Positions 5,639 to 13,790 are shown, numbered from the stretch's first letter. The stretch is DNA of 14,632 nucleotides from Pseudomonadota bacterium (GCA_023430315.1 JAEZAW010000216.1:1-14632), one strand, 5' to 3'. Made by a program: numbers and translations. Notes: a model not told the origin generated them from the sequence alone.

Positions 5639-7335
5639 AACGGCCCGAGCCGCTGCGTGTCGGGCCTGCGCTGGCAGCGCGACCCGGCGCGCCGCGTGAC
5701 CCCGGCCATGCCGTGCGCGTCGAGCTACCGCGTGAGCGCACGTGGCTCATGCACGCCGCGATCTCGGTCGTTTTCATCGCTATTGCGGGGCAGACCGTTC
5801 GTCTTGCAGCGAGCGGCGATCCGGAGACACGTCTCGCGCGCGCAGAGCCTCTCCATCAGACTTTCATCCGCCCCGATATCGTCGATCGCCGCGGCATTCT
5901 GCTCGCAACCGACGTCGACGCGGCTTCGCTGTTCGCCGATCCGGCCATGATCCGCGACGCCGATCTCACAGCCGAGAGACTAGCCGCTGCCTTTCCCGAG
6001 CTTGATGCAGGCGAGCTGCGTCGCCGGCTTGGCGACCACACGCGCCGCTTCGAGTGGATCAAGCGCGGCCTGACACCCATCGAGGCGCAGCGCGCGCATG
6101 ACCTCGGCATTCCCGGTCTCGGCTTTCGCCGGGAGCCGCGTCGCGTGTATCCGACGCGCTACCTGACCTCGCACATCATCGGTCACGTCGATCCCGACAA
6201 TCGCGGCACTGCCGGCATCGAGCGGCACATCGACGAGATCGGAGAGATCGATGCCGCCGCAGCGCCGCGCCGCTCGCAAAGAGCGCCGATACGGCTCTCC
6301 ATGGATCTCGGCGTGCAGAACGCCGTCGCCGATACGCTCGCTGATGCGATGAAGCAGTACAAGGCCGAGGGCGCCTCCGGCGTCGTTATCGATGCCGCCA
6401 GCGGCGAGATCATCGCGGCTGTGTCGCTCCCTGATCAGGACCCCGAGAAATTTCCCGGTGCCGATGAGGACGATCGCAAGGATCGCGTCATGGGCGGCAC
6501 CTTCGAGCTCGGCTCGATCGCCAAGACGGTCACGCTCGGTCTCGCACTCGAAGATCTCGGTTCCTCCCTGAACCGCATCTACGACACGCGCGAGCCCCTG
6601 CGTTTCGGCCGCTATACGATTGCCGAGCAGTATCCGCCCGGACGCCCGCTGACGCTTGCTGAAATTCTCGTGCGCTCATCGAACGTCGGTGCGGGTCTCA
6701 TTGCCATGGAAGCGGGCGTGCCGCGCCAGCGCGCCTTCCTCGATCGCCTCGGTCTGCTGGACCATATGCGCACCGAGGCAGGCCCGGTGGCGAAGCCGCA
6801 GATCCCATCTCACTGGGGCCCGCTCGAAGGTGTGACGATCGCTTATGGCCACGGCCTCGCCGTTGCGCCGCTGCAGTTCGCTGCCGCCGCCGCAGGTCTC
6901 GTCAATGGCGGCATCAAAATCAAACCGACCATGCTGCGGCAAGACACTGTGCCGGCGGGCGAAGCGCGCGTGATCTCGCCGGCATCAAGCGCCGCGCTGC
7001 GCGAGGCACTGCGTCGTGCCGTCAGCGATACACAGGGCACGGGTCGGCGCGCGGAACTCGAGGGCTACGAGATCGGCGGCAAGACAGGCACGGCCGAGCA
7101 GCCCGGAAAGGGCGGCTACAAGGAGAAGGCGGTGATCTCGTCGTTCTTCGCGGTGTTGCCGGCATCGACGCCGCGCTACGTGCTGCTGCTGTCGCTGTTC
7201 GAGCCCGAAGGCACGAAAGAGACCAAAGGCAAGATCACGGCAGGCCTCAATGCCGCGCCGACGACGGCACGGCTCATTCAGCGCATTGGCCCGATGCTCG
7301 ATCTGGTGCCAGAGCGCGTTGCGGGCGCGAATTAG
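5635..7335 (+). CDS. ftsI: Septal peptidoglycan transpeptidase FtsI (PBP3)
   Basis: This 566-residue class B penicillin-binding protein cross-links septal peptidoglycan together with FtsW. A short cytoplasmic tail is followed by one membrane helix (about 38-58), a pedestal domain (RPDIVDRRGILLATD near 79-93, and GHVDPDNRGTAGIE) and a transpeptidase domain with all three active-site motifs: SIAK (Ser294, Lys297), SSN (348-350) and KTG (483-485). Length is normal. The residues leading into the active site read FELGSIAK where EPGSTFK or EMGS-type sequences are common; the catalytic residues are kept. The ATG at 5635 overlaps the ftsL stop and has AAGGAG 10 bases upstream, inside a possible hairpin. 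It is the last dcw gene in the window: a converging moaE follows after 9 bases instead of murE. Confidence 0.96.
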   Translation: MKRPEPLRVGPALAARPGAPRDPGHAVRVELPRERTWLMHAAISVVFIAIAGQTVRLAASGDPETRLARAEPLHQTFIRPDIVDRRGILLATDVDAASLFADPAMIRDADLTAERLAAAFPELDAGELRRRLGDHTRRFEWIKRGLTPIEAQRAHDLGIPGLGFRREPRRVYPTRYLTSHIIGHVDPDNRGTAGIERHIDEIGEIDAAAAPRRSQRAPIRLSMDLGVQNAVADTLADAMKQYKAEGASGVVIDAASGEIIAAVSLPDQDPEKFPGADEDDRKDRVMGGTFELGSIAKTVTLGLALEDLGSSLNRIYDTREPLRFGRYTIAEQYPPGRPLTLAEILVRSSNVGAGLIAMEAGVPRQRAFLDRLGLLDHMRTEAGPVAKPQIPSHWGPLEGVTIAYGHGLAVAPLQFAAAAAGLVNGGIKIKPTMLRQDTVPAGEARVISPASSAALREALRRAVSDTQGTGRRAELEGYEIGGKTGTAEQPGKGGYKEKAVISSFFAVLPASTPRYVLLLSLFEPEGTKETKGKITAGLNAAPTTARLIQRIGPMLDLVPERVAGAN

Positions 7336-7344
7336 GGGGCGGGC

Positions 7345-7797
7345 CTACTTCCATCGCTCGAGCGCCGCATCATCACTCTCGCGCGCATCGACCCAGCGGC
7401 CTTCGCCGCTCGCGTCGGTCTCCTTCTTCCAGAAGGGGGCGCGACTCTTAAGGTAGTCCATGAGGAACGCTGCAGCCTCGAAGGCGGCGTGCCGATGCGC
7501 GGAAGCCGTAACAACGAGCACGATGTTATCGCCGGGCGCGAGCGTGCCGACGCGATGCACGATGCGTGTGCCTTGGAGCGGCCAGCGCTTGTTCGCTTCT
7601 TCCTCGACGCGCGCGAGCTCGGCTTCGGTCATGCCGGGATAGTGCTCGAGCGTCATCGACGAGAGCGATGTACCTTCGCTCGTTCCGCGGACCGTGCCTG
7701 TGAACGTGACGATGGCGCCGATATCCGTGCGGCCCACGGTGAGATTTGCGACCTCGCGCGAGATATCGAAATCCTCGGTCTGCACGGCGACGCTCAT
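7345..7797 (-). CDS. moaE: Molybdopterin synthase catalytic subunit MoaE
   Basis: The 150-residue subunit pairs with thiocarboxylated MoaD to insert two sulfurs into precursor Z (cPMP), giving molybdopterin. Family features are FTGTVRG (32-38), LEHYPGM (50-56), the HRH of TASAHRH (101-103), FLMDYLK (111-117) and APFWKKE (120-126), containing the lysines of the active site. The ATG at 7797 follows the moaD stop by 4 bases, with GGAGG 8 bases before it. It is therefore almost certainly co-translated with moaD. Its 3' end converges on ftsI with 9 bases between stops and no obvious terminator, so the transcripts may overlap. Confidence 0.96.
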   Translation of the reverse strand: MSVAVQTEDFDISREVANLTVGRTDIGAIVTFTGTVRGTSEGTSLSSMTLEHYPGMTEAELARVEEEANKRWPLQGTRIVHRVGTLAPGDNIVLVVTASAHRHAAFEAAAFLMDYLKSRAPFWKKETDASGEGRWVDARESDDAALERWK

Positions 7798-7801
7798 GGC
7801 A

Positions 7802-8059
7802 TCAGCCTCCGGTCACCGGCGGAAAGAAGCCGATCTCGCGGGCGCCAGTGATAGGCGCCTCCTGGCGGACATGCGTGTGGTCGATGGCCGCGCGGATAAC
7901 CTCGGCGCGCTCGAAGGCGTGAGCGTACTCGGGGCCGCGGCCCTTGAGCCAGAGAATGAGGTCGGCGACGGTCGCGACGCCGGGCGGCACGTCGAGCCTC
8001 TCCTCGGATCGGCCGACCCGCTCGCGGAGCCAAGCGAAATAGCGCAGCGTGATGGTCAT
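7802..8059 (-). CDS. moaD: Molybdopterin synthase sulfur carrier subunit MoaD
   Basis: This ubiquitin-like protein (85 residues) carries the sulfur for molybdopterin on its C-terminal Gly-Gly thiocarboxylate. The sequence starts with the beta-grasp strand MTITLRYFAWLRE and ends FPPVTGG, with the required double glycine. The ATG at 8059 has AAGG 8 bases upstream; an in-frame GTG at 8068 adding three residues is also possible. It lies 25 bases after the pgsA stop and 4 bases before moaE, so pgsA-moaD-moaE reads as one operon, an order I recall from other Hyphomicrobiales. Confidence 0.94.
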   Translation of the reverse strand: MTITLRYFAWLRERVGRSEERLDVPPGVATVADLILWLKGRGPEYAHAFERAEVIRAAIDHTHVRQEAPITGAREIGFFPPVTGG

Positions 8060-8084
8060 GAGCGGCACCTTGCGCGCAGCCGCC

Positions 8085-8672
8085 TCAATTGTCCATGGCG
8101 TGGCGGACCGCGGCCTTGAGGTAGTCGTAGCCGGTCCATAGCGTCAACAGGGCCGCAACCCAGAGCAGCATGGTCCCAGTGAGGATCACGCCCGGGACGT
8201 ATTTCTCTCCGGCCGGTCCGGCGAGCAGAACGCCGATCGCGAGCATCTGCAGGGCGGTCTTCCACTTTGCGAGCCGCGTGACGTGCACCTTCACACGCAG
8301 CTCCGCCAGGAATTCGCGCAGGCCGGAAACGAGGATCTCGCGGCACAGGATGATGATCGCCGCCCAGATCGTGATGTAGTCGATGGTCGCGTCGTTCACG
8401 AGCACGAGCAGGGCCGTGCCGACGAGCAGCTTGTCGGCAATCGGATCGAGCATTCGGCCGAGCGTCGATTGCTGGGCGAGGGCACGTGCGAGATAGCCGT
8501 CGAGCCAGTCGGTAACGGAGGCAAACACGAACACGAAAAGGGCCGCCCAGCGGCCCACGTCGCCATCGATGAGAACGAAGCACGCCGCCATCAGCGGCAC
8601 CGCCGCGATGCGCAGATACGTCAGCACGTTCGGCAATGACGTCAGCGTTGTGCGCGTGGCTGTGTGGTCCAT
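8085..8672 (-). CDS. pgsA: CDP-diacylglycerol-glycerol-3-phosphate 3-phosphatidyltransferase
   Basis: The 195-residue integral membrane enzyme makes phosphatidylglycerophosphate, the first committed step to phosphatidylglycerol and cardiolipin. It contains the full CDP-alcohol phosphatidyltransferase signature: Asp55, Asp58-Gly59, Ala62-Arg63, Gly72, Asp76 and Asp80 with exact family spacing, and several hydrophobic helices. The N-terminal SLPNVLTYLRI is typical. The frame is open a further 165 bases upstream, but that stretch looks non-coding; the ATG at 8672 has AGAGGGGG just before it and gives the family's usual length. Other members of the superfamily share the motif, but the length and moaDE context favour PgsA. 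Confidence 0.94.
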   Translation of the reverse strand: MDHTATRTTLTSLPNVLTYLRIAAVPLMAACFVLIDGDVGRWAALFVFVFASVTDWLDGYLARALAQQSTLGRMLDPIADKLLVGTALLVLVNDATIDYITIWAAIIILCREILVSGLREFLAELRVKVHVTRLAKWKTALQMLAIGVLLAGPAGEKYVPGVILTGTMLLWVAALLTLWTGYDYLKAAVRHAMDN

Positions 8673-8781
8673 GACCCCCTCTGCTACACCATCACCATGC
8701 CCCGGCAAAGGGCGGCGGACAGTGATCTGCTCTGCAATGGTGGACTTTGCTTGCAGTGCACAAAGAATTGACTTGGAATTT

Positions 8782-8831
8782 CGGAAAAGGAAGAGGGGCG
8801 GCTTGGCCTCTCCAGCCCGCGCCGCCCCTTT
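8782..8831 (-). terminator. Intrinsic terminator of the phosphohexomutase gene
   Basis: On the minus strand AGGGGCGGC (8829-8821) pairs with GCCGCCCCT (8802-8794), 9 base pairs with a loop region that can pair further. It is followed by CTTCCTTTTCC. It starts 10 bases after the mutase stop, separating this gene from pgsA. Confidence 0.75.
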
Positions 8832-8839
8832 GTGCAATA

Positions 8840-10342
8840 TCAGATCTTTTGATTGTACTCGCCGACCTCGGGAAACTTGCGCAGTCGCCCGTCAATGTCC
8901 GCGAAAATCGCGCGCTGTGCCGCTTCGGAGGTCGGGCTTTCCACGACCACGACCAGCTCAGGCTTGTTGGATGACGCGCGCACGAGACCCCAGGTGCCGT
9001 CCTCGAGCACGACGCGCACGCCATTCACGGTGACGAGGTCGCGGATGGACTGGCCGGCAACTTTCTCGCCCTTTGCCGCGGCGTCCTGGTAGGCCCTCAC
9101 CATCTGATCGACTATCCCGTACTTCTTCTCGTCGGCGCAGTGGGGCGACATGGTCGGCGACTGCCACGTCTTCGGCAGATCGCGCTCGAGATCGGCCATG
9201 GTCTTGCCTGGGCTGCGGTCGAGCATGTCGCATACGGCAAGGGCCGCAACGAGGCCGTCGTCGTAGCCGCGCCCTAGCGGCGGCTGAAAGAAGAAGTGGC
9301 CAGATTTCTCGAAGCCGACGAGCGCCTTCTGCTCGTGCGTGTATCGCTTCATGTAGGAGTGACCGGTCTTCCAGTAGAGCGCCTTCGCGCCGTTCTTTTG
9401 CAGCACGGGATCGGTCAGGAAGAGCCCCGTCGACTTGACGTCCGCGACGAAGACCGCATTGGGATGCAAGGCGGAGAGATCCCTCGCAAGCATGACGCCG
9501 ACCTTGTCGGCAAAGATCTCATGGCCCTCGTTGTCGACGACGCCGCAGCGATCACCGTCACCGTCGAAGCCGAGGCCCACATCCGCCTTGTGCTCGATGA
9601 CAGCCGCGCTCATGGCGTGCAGCATTTCGAGGTCTTCGGGATTGGGATTGTAGCGCGGGAAGCTGTGATCGAGATTGCAGTCGAGCGGCACCACCTCGCA
9701 GCCAATGGCTTCCAGCACGTTTGGCGCGAAGGCACCAGCCGTGCCATTGCCGCACGCGCACACGACCTTGAGCTTGCGCTTGAGCTTCGGTCGGTTCGAG
9801 AGCGCCTTCATGTAGCGCTCGGCCATGTCCGGCACGAAGATATAGCGGCCGCCGCCTGGCGCCTCGTACTCGCCCTTGAGCACGATATCCTTGAGCTCGC
9901 TCATGTCGTCGGGGCCGAACGTGAGCGGCCGCGCGAGGCCCATCTTGATGCCGGTCCAGCCATTGTCGTTGTGACTCGCCGTGACCATGGCAACGCCCGG
10001 TACGTCCAGCTCGAACTGCGCGAAGTATGCCATGGGCGAGAGCGCGAGGCCAATGTCGTGCACCTCGGCGCCGCCGGCGAGAAGTCCGTTGATGACCGCC
10101 TGCTTCACCGAGGCGGAGTACGAGCGATAGTCATGTCCGGTGACGATGCGCAGCGGCACACCGCGACGGCGGAACAGCGCCGCAACGCCGAGCCCGATGG
10201 CATTGAGCCCCATGAGATTGATCTCGTTGGGGAAGAGCCAGCGCGCATCGTACTCGCGAAAGCCGGTCGGCTTGACGAGGGGAAGCGTCTCGAACTCCAG
10301 TGTGTTGGGCTTCAGGTCGGGGCGGGGCTTCGGCAGCATCAT
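8840..10342 (-). CDS. Phosphomannomutase/phosphoglucomutase
   Basis: This 500-residue alpha-D-phosphohexomutase interconverts hexose 1- and 6-phosphates (mannose and/or glucose), feeding nucleotide sugars for polysaccharide and lipopolysaccharide. Motifs in order are the phosphoserine loop TASHNDNGWTGIKMG (121-135, Ser123; Asp126 replaces the common Pro), the metal loop DGDGDR (260-265), the sugar-binding FEKSGHF (344-350) and the phosphate-binding RASSNKPEL (455-463). The start is placed at the ATG at 10342, part of an ATG pair with AAGGA 10 bases upstream, because homologues begin at about PKPxPxLxPNT. An ATG at 10351 and a GTG at 10384 are in frame. Sugar specificity cannot be read from sequence; manB or algC-type names fit equally. 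It has its own terminator and a 183-base spacer upstream, so it is probably a single-gene unit. Confidence 0.93.
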   Translation of the reverse strand: MMLPKPRPDLKPNTLEFETLPLVKPTGFREYDARWLFPNEINLMGLNAIGLGVAALFRRRGVPLRIVTGHDYRSYSASVKQAVINGLLAGGAEVHDIGLALSPMAYFAQFELDVPGVAMVTASHNDNGWTGIKMGLARPLTFGPDDMSELKDIVLKGEYEAPGGGRYIFVPDMAERYMKALSNRPKLKRKLKVVCACGNGTAGAFAPNVLEAIGCEVVPLDCNLDHSFPRYNPNPEDLEMLHAMSAAVIEHKADVGLGFDGDGDRCGVVDNEGHEIFADKVGVMLARDLSALHPNAVFVADVKSTGLFLTDPVLQKNGAKALYWKTGHSYMKRYTHEQKALVGFEKSGHFFFQPPLGRGYDDGLVAALAVCDMLDRSPGKTMADLERDLPKTWQSPTMSPHCADEKKYGIVDQMVRAYQDAAAKGEKVAGQSIRDLVTVNGVRVVLEDGTWGLVRASSNKPELVVVVESPTSEAAQRAIFADIDGRLRKFPEVGEYNQKI

Positions 10343-10463
10343 GCGAGTCATATCCTTATCGGGCGCGGGCGGCCGTCTGATCACACGCCACGGCGCCCGG
10401 CGGGCAATTAGGCGATCTTGTGTGAATGCTCAATGTATAGAATAGGTTTCAGACGGATCGATG

Positions 10464-10492
10464 GCGCCGTTTGACCCTACAAGTCAAGGCGC
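10464..10492 (-). other. Inverted repeat downstream of dctM
   Basis: GCGCC (10464-10468) and TTGAC (10471-10475) pair with GGCGC (10488-10492) and GTCAA (10483-10487), giving 10 base pairs with a 2-base bulge and a 7-base loop. It lies about 34 bases beyond the dctM stop, in the 183-base gap before the mutase gene. No T-run follows, so it could be a factor-dependent terminator, a 3' stabiliser, or an operator for the mutase gene. Confidence 0.4.
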
Positions 10493-10525
10493 TGGCATAT
10501 CATCAATTGGGCGCAGAGGGTGTGG

Positions 10526-11845
10526 CTAGCGTCCGTAAAGTGCTTCGGGAAGCCAGAGTGCGATCGACGGGAACAGGATGATCAGCACCAGCGCAAGGAG
10601 CTGAAGGCCCATAAACTGCATCATGCCTTTATAGATGTCCGTCAGCGACCACTGCGGCACCACGCCCTTGATGAAATAGGCGGAGAGGGCGACCGGCGGC
10701 GACAGCCACGCGGTCTGCAGGTTCACGGCGACCAAGATGCCGAACCACGTCTTTTCAAAACCCAGCTTGTCGATCAGCGGCAGGAGGAACGGCACCACGA
10801 TGAGCACGATCGGAACCCATTCGAGTGGCCAGCCGAGCAGGAAGATGAGCGCCATCAGGATGGCGAGGATCACGTAGCGGTTGAGTTCGAGTTGGAGGAG
10901 CCCTTCGGTCAGCATGGTCGGCGTCCCGAGCCTGGCGAAAACGGCGCCGAAGAAGTTCGATGCCGCTACCAGGAACAAGATCAGCACAGAGATCTCGAGT
11001 GTCTTGATGAGGGAGTCGGCAAAGTTGCGCCACGTGAGGCGCCGATAGAGAATTGCGAGCACAAGAGAGCCGAATGCGCCGAAGCCAGCTCCCTCGGTCG
11101 GGGTCGCGAGGCCGAAGATGATGCTGCCGAGTGCCGCCATGACCAGAGCCGCCGGCGGCACCAGGCCCGCGAAGAAATCGATCCAAACCTCGCGCATACT
11201 TTTGGCGCGCAGTTCCTCGGGCAACGGCGGCCCGAGCGCCGGATTGATCCAGCAGCGGATCATGGCATATGCGGTGAACAGCACGGCCAGAAGCAGGCCC
11301 GGCAGGATGGCGGCCGCGAAGAGCGAGGTCACCGGGACTTCGAGAACCGGCCCCATGACGACCAGCATGATGCTCGGCGGTATGAGGATGCCGAGCGTGC
11401 CGCCGGCGGCGATCAGGCCGGACGAAAGCTGGACGTCGTAGCCCGAGCGGATCATGGGCTTGCCGGCCATGATGCCGAGGATCGTTACCGACGCACCGAC
11501 GATGCCCGTTGCCGCGGCGAAGATCGTCGCGACGAACATGACCGCGAGATAGAGCGATCCACGCACATTCGCGAGCAGCTTCTGGACGCTGTCGAACAGG
11601 CGTTCCATCAGGTTCGCTTGCTCCATCATCACGCCCATGAAGATGAAGAGCGGGACCGCGGCCAGCGTCTGCTCCATCATCGAGGCGTTGAACTGGAGGG
11701 TCAGCAGGTAGAACACCAGCGGCCCGAAGCCCCAGTATCCGAAGACGATGCCGAGGAACAGAAGCGTGAACGAGATCGGGAAGCCGATGAAGATGGCGAA
11801 CAGCATCGCCCCGACCATGAGAAGTCCGATGATTTCGGGGCTCAT
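10526..11845 (-). CDS. dctM: TRAP transporter large permease subunit
   Basis: This 439-residue inner-membrane protein of the DctM family has about a dozen hydrophobic segments and is the sodium-coupled transport channel of a tripartite ATP-independent periplasmic system. Family hallmarks are GGTLGILIPPS (148-158) and ATPTEGAGFGA (247-257), the two loops around the substrate site. The ATG at 11845 gives the usual N-terminus (PEIIGLLMVGAMLFAIFIG); the ribosome binding site is weak (GGAA). It is third in the operon after dctP and dctQ. In many TRAP operons dctQ and dctM overlap or nearly touch; here they are separated by 111 bases containing a 9-base-pair inverted repeat. Confidence 0.95.
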   Translation of the reverse strand: MSPEIIGLLMVGAMLFAIFIGFPISFTLLFLGIVFGYWGFGPLVFYLLTLQFNASMMEQTLAAVPLFIFMGVMMEQANLMERLFDSVQKLLANVRGSLYLAVMFVATIFAAATGIVGASVTILGIMAGKPMIRSGYDVQLSSGLIAAGGTLGILIPPSIMLVVMGPVLEVPVTSLFAAAILPGLLLAVLFTAYAMIRCWINPALGPPLPEELRAKSMREVWIDFFAGLVPPAALVMAALGSIIFGLATPTEGAGFGAFGSLVLAILYRRLTWRNFADSLIKTLEISVLILFLVAASNFFGAVFARLGTPTMLTEGLLQLELNRYVILAILMALIFLLGWPLEWVPIVLIVVPFLLPLIDKLGFEKTWFGILVAVNLQTAWLSPPVALSAYFIKGVVPQWSLTDIYKGMMQFMGLQLLALVLIILFPSIALWLPEALYGR

Positions 11846-11903
11846 TCGTAATGTTCCGATTTCGAAGTTCGCTTCACATATTTGCGGATGTGGTTCTGAT
11901 CGG

Positions 11904-11944
11904 GAAATTCGCTCGATACCGCGCCGCGAGCGCAGGCGAATTTC
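11904..11944 (-). repeat. 9-base-pair inverted repeat between dctQ and dctM
   Basis: GAAATTCGC (11904-11912) and GCGAATTTC (11936-11944) are perfect reverse complements with 23 bases between them; TCG/CGA inside can pair with a bulge. It starts 12 bases after the dctQ stop. It may act as an mRNA processing or attenuation hairpin, or a protein-binding palindrome. Confidence 0.6.
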
Positions 11945-11956
11945 TCGCTCATCACG

Positions 11957-12562
11957 CTAGGGCCACTTTCCGGTTTTCGCCGCGTAGGCGGCCCTGAACG
12001 TCTCTGCGATACCCTGCAGTGTCAGCAGGGCTATGCCGATCGGAAGGGCCATTCGTACGGGCCCGAGCAGGGGCGCCCAGGCCGTGTCCATGCCGCGCTC
12101 GCCGCGAATGAGCGAGGTCAGCGCCCAGTCACCGCAGACCCACAGCAGGATCAACATCGTTGGAAAGAAGAAGACGATGTAGAGCACGAGATCGACCGTG
12201 CCTTGTGTCTTGGTCGACCAAGTCCGGTAGAGAAAGTCGGAGCGGATGTGGACGCCCTTGGAGAGCGCATATCCCGCGCCGAGCACGAACATGGCGCCGT
12301 AGAGAAAGCGGCTCATGTCATAGGCCCACACGGTCGGTGCGGTGAAGGCGTAGCGCGCCGTGACCTCGTACATCATCGTGAAAATCAGTGGCACCGTCAG
12401 CCAAGAGAACAGCCGGCCGGCCCATAGGTTGAGCGTGTCGATCGCGATGATCGTGCCAGCCATCCAGCGCGGCATATCGGGCGGCATCCGCGCGCCCACC
12501 TCGCGGCGGCCGGCGATAAGCTCGTCGGTCAGCTCCGGCGTCTGCTCTGGTCCGTTGGACAT
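11957..12562 (-). CDS. dctQ: TRAP transporter small permease subunit
   Basis: The 201-residue DctQ-family membrane protein binds DctM to complete the TRAP permease. Four hydrophobic segments are visible, at about 44-64, 88-104, 123-142 and 170-186, after a hydrophilic N-terminus of about 35 residues. The core contains EVTARYAF and VHIRSDFLY, typical of the family region between helices. The ATG at 12562 is preceded by a G-rich stretch that serves as ribosome binding site. Homology in this family is weak, so position between dctP and dctM is important evidence. Confidence 0.92.
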   Translation of the reverse strand: MSNGPEQTPELTDELIAGRREVGARMPPDMPRWMAGTIIAIDTLNLWAGRLFSWLTVPLIFTMMYEVTARYAFTAPTVWAYDMSRFLYGAMFVLGAGYALSKGVHIRSDFLYRTWSTKTQGTVDLVLYIVFFFPTMLILLWVCGDWALTSLIRGERGMDTAWAPLLGPVRMALPIGIALLTLQGIAETFRAAYAAKTGKWP

Positions 12563-12624
12563 TCACCCACCCCCCGTGCGCGCCGCTTGGCTTATGGCAC
12601 ACACTCGCCTGCTTACGGCGTCGT

Positions 12625-12651
12625 GCCGGCTGCGGGTTTCCCGCAACCGGC
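12625..12651 (-). other. Stable hairpin between dctP and dctQ
   Basis: Twelve base pairs close a 3-base loop: GCCGG, one irregular position, then a 6-pair stem (12631-12636 with 12640-12645). On the transcribed minus strand the irregular position is a U-G wobble, so the stem is continuous; on + it is a C-A mismatch. It lies 9 bases after the dctP stop, and no T-run follows. The likely role is protection of the dctP mRNA 3' end or partial termination, giving more binding protein than permease. Confidence 0.7.
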
Positions 12652-12660
12652 TTCATTCCA

Positions 12661-13782
12661 CTACTTCTTCTCGAGAGTTGCCGCGTAGGCGCCGGTGATG
12701 CCCGCGTTGGCTTTCTGGGCACGCGCCCAGAACGGGATCGCGACATCGGCGAACGACCGCTGACTGTCCCACACCTTTTTGAAGAACGGGTTCTCCGAGG
12801 CGTGCTTCTCGAAGGCCTTTCTCGCGGCCTCGCCGTACTCCTTGAAGTAGGCGTCAGGCGTCGCGTGGAGCTGCACGCCGTGCTTCTCGGTCAGCTCCTT
12901 GAGGGCTTTGCCGTTCTCGGAAATGCGATAGGAGTGCGCTTTCAGCAGTGCGGCATTGGCGGCAACTTCCATGGCCTTCTGCTGGTGCGGCGACATCTTC
13001 TTCCAGATATCGCCGTTGAGGTACATGTCGGCATTGACGACATTCTGATGCAGGCCTTCGAGATAGTAGTGCTTCAGCACCTTCTGGAAGCCGAAGACCA
13101 TGTCGGGCTTCGGGCAGCACCATTCGGCGGCATCGATCACGCCCTTCTCGAGTGCCGGCAGGATATCGCCGCCGCCCATGGCCACAGACGCGACGCCGAT
13201 GTCGCGATAGATCTGGCCGGGAATGCCGGGTGGCGTGCGGAAGCGCAGCTTCCTGAAGTCCGCCATGTCCTTGATCGGTGCCTTGAACCAGCCGAGCGCC
13301 TCGGGGCCGACGGGCTGGAGCATGAAGCCTTTGACGTTGACCTTCATCTCCTTCCAGAGCTCGTCATAGAGCTCCTTGCCGCCGCCGTACTGGTACCAGG
13401 CGAGCCACGCGAGATTATCGAGCCCGACGCCGGAGCCGGCTGCTGGTGATCCGAACAGCGTTGCCGCCGGATGCTTGCCCGACCAGTAGTGCGTCCAGGC
13501 GAAGCCGCCTTCGATGAGGCCCTTGTCGACGGCATCGAGCGTGTCGTTGACGGCGACCACCGCACCGGCCGGCAGAACTTCCATGGTGACGGTGTTGTTC
13601 GTCAGCGCGGCGACATCCGCAGCGAAGTCCTTGAGCATCGTGACTTCGTCCGCCGACGTCGGAATGACGGACTGGATGCGGATCTTGATGGGCTTGTCCT
13701 GCGCGAGGACGGCCGGCGCAAAAGCCATGGTGCCGAGAGCGAGCGCGCACGCAGTCCCGACCGCCCAATTGCGGATCGACAT
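12661..13782 (-). CDS. dctP: TRAP transporter periplasmic substrate-binding protein, TakP-like
   Basis: This 373-residue secreted binding protein captures the substrate and delivers it to DctQM. A Sec signal peptide spans about 1-27 (cleavage at VLA-Q). The fold shows the family's FRKLRFR segment, with the conserved carboxylate-binding arginine near 182, and GGDILPALEKGVIDAAEW (203-220 region). These resemble TakP-type proteins that bind 2-oxo acids as metal complexes; substrate is therefore an inference (pyruvate-like or other small carboxylates). The ATG at 13782 is chosen because GGGAGG lies 8 bases upstream; an ATG 6 bases upstream is too close to that site, and the ORF's further extension has no signal-peptide start. 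First gene of the TRAP operon. Confidence 0.94.
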   Translation of the reverse strand: MSIRNWAVGTACALALGTMAFAPAVLAQDKPIKIRIQSVIPTSADEVTMLKDFAADVAALTNNTVTMEVLPAGAVVAVNDTLDAVDKGLIEGGFAWTHYWSGKHPAATLFGSPAAGSGVGLDNLAWLAWYQYGGGKELYDELWKEMKVNVKGFMLQPVGPEALGWFKAPIKDMADFRKLRFRTPPGIPGQIYRDIGVASVAMGGGDILPALEKGVIDAAEWCCPKPDMVFGFQKVLKHYYLEGLHQNVVNADMYLNGDIWKKMSPHQQKAMEVAANAALLKAHSYRISENGKALKELTEKHGVQLHATPDAYFKEYGEAARKAFEKHASENPFFKKVWDSQRSFADVAIPFWARAQKANAGITGAYAATLEKK

Positions 13783-13790
13783 AGGCATTA

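Noticed and set aside
9296..10411. 371-residue open frame on + antisense to the phosphohexomutase
   Set aside because: Shadow frame with His/Arg/Glu-rich composition and no motif; the minus-strand gene has all four family loops.
10520..11851. 443-residue open frame on + antisense to dctM
   Set aside because: It mirrors dctM almost exactly, is extremely rich in charged residues, Gln and His, and shows no domain. dctM has clear TRAP motifs. The long antisense frame follows from codon bias in GC-rich DNA.
11860..11871. GAAG-TTCG-CTTC mini-hairpin in the dctQ-dctM gap
   Set aside because: The stable UUCG loop would form only on the + strand, which is not the transcribed strand, and the stem is only 4 pairs.
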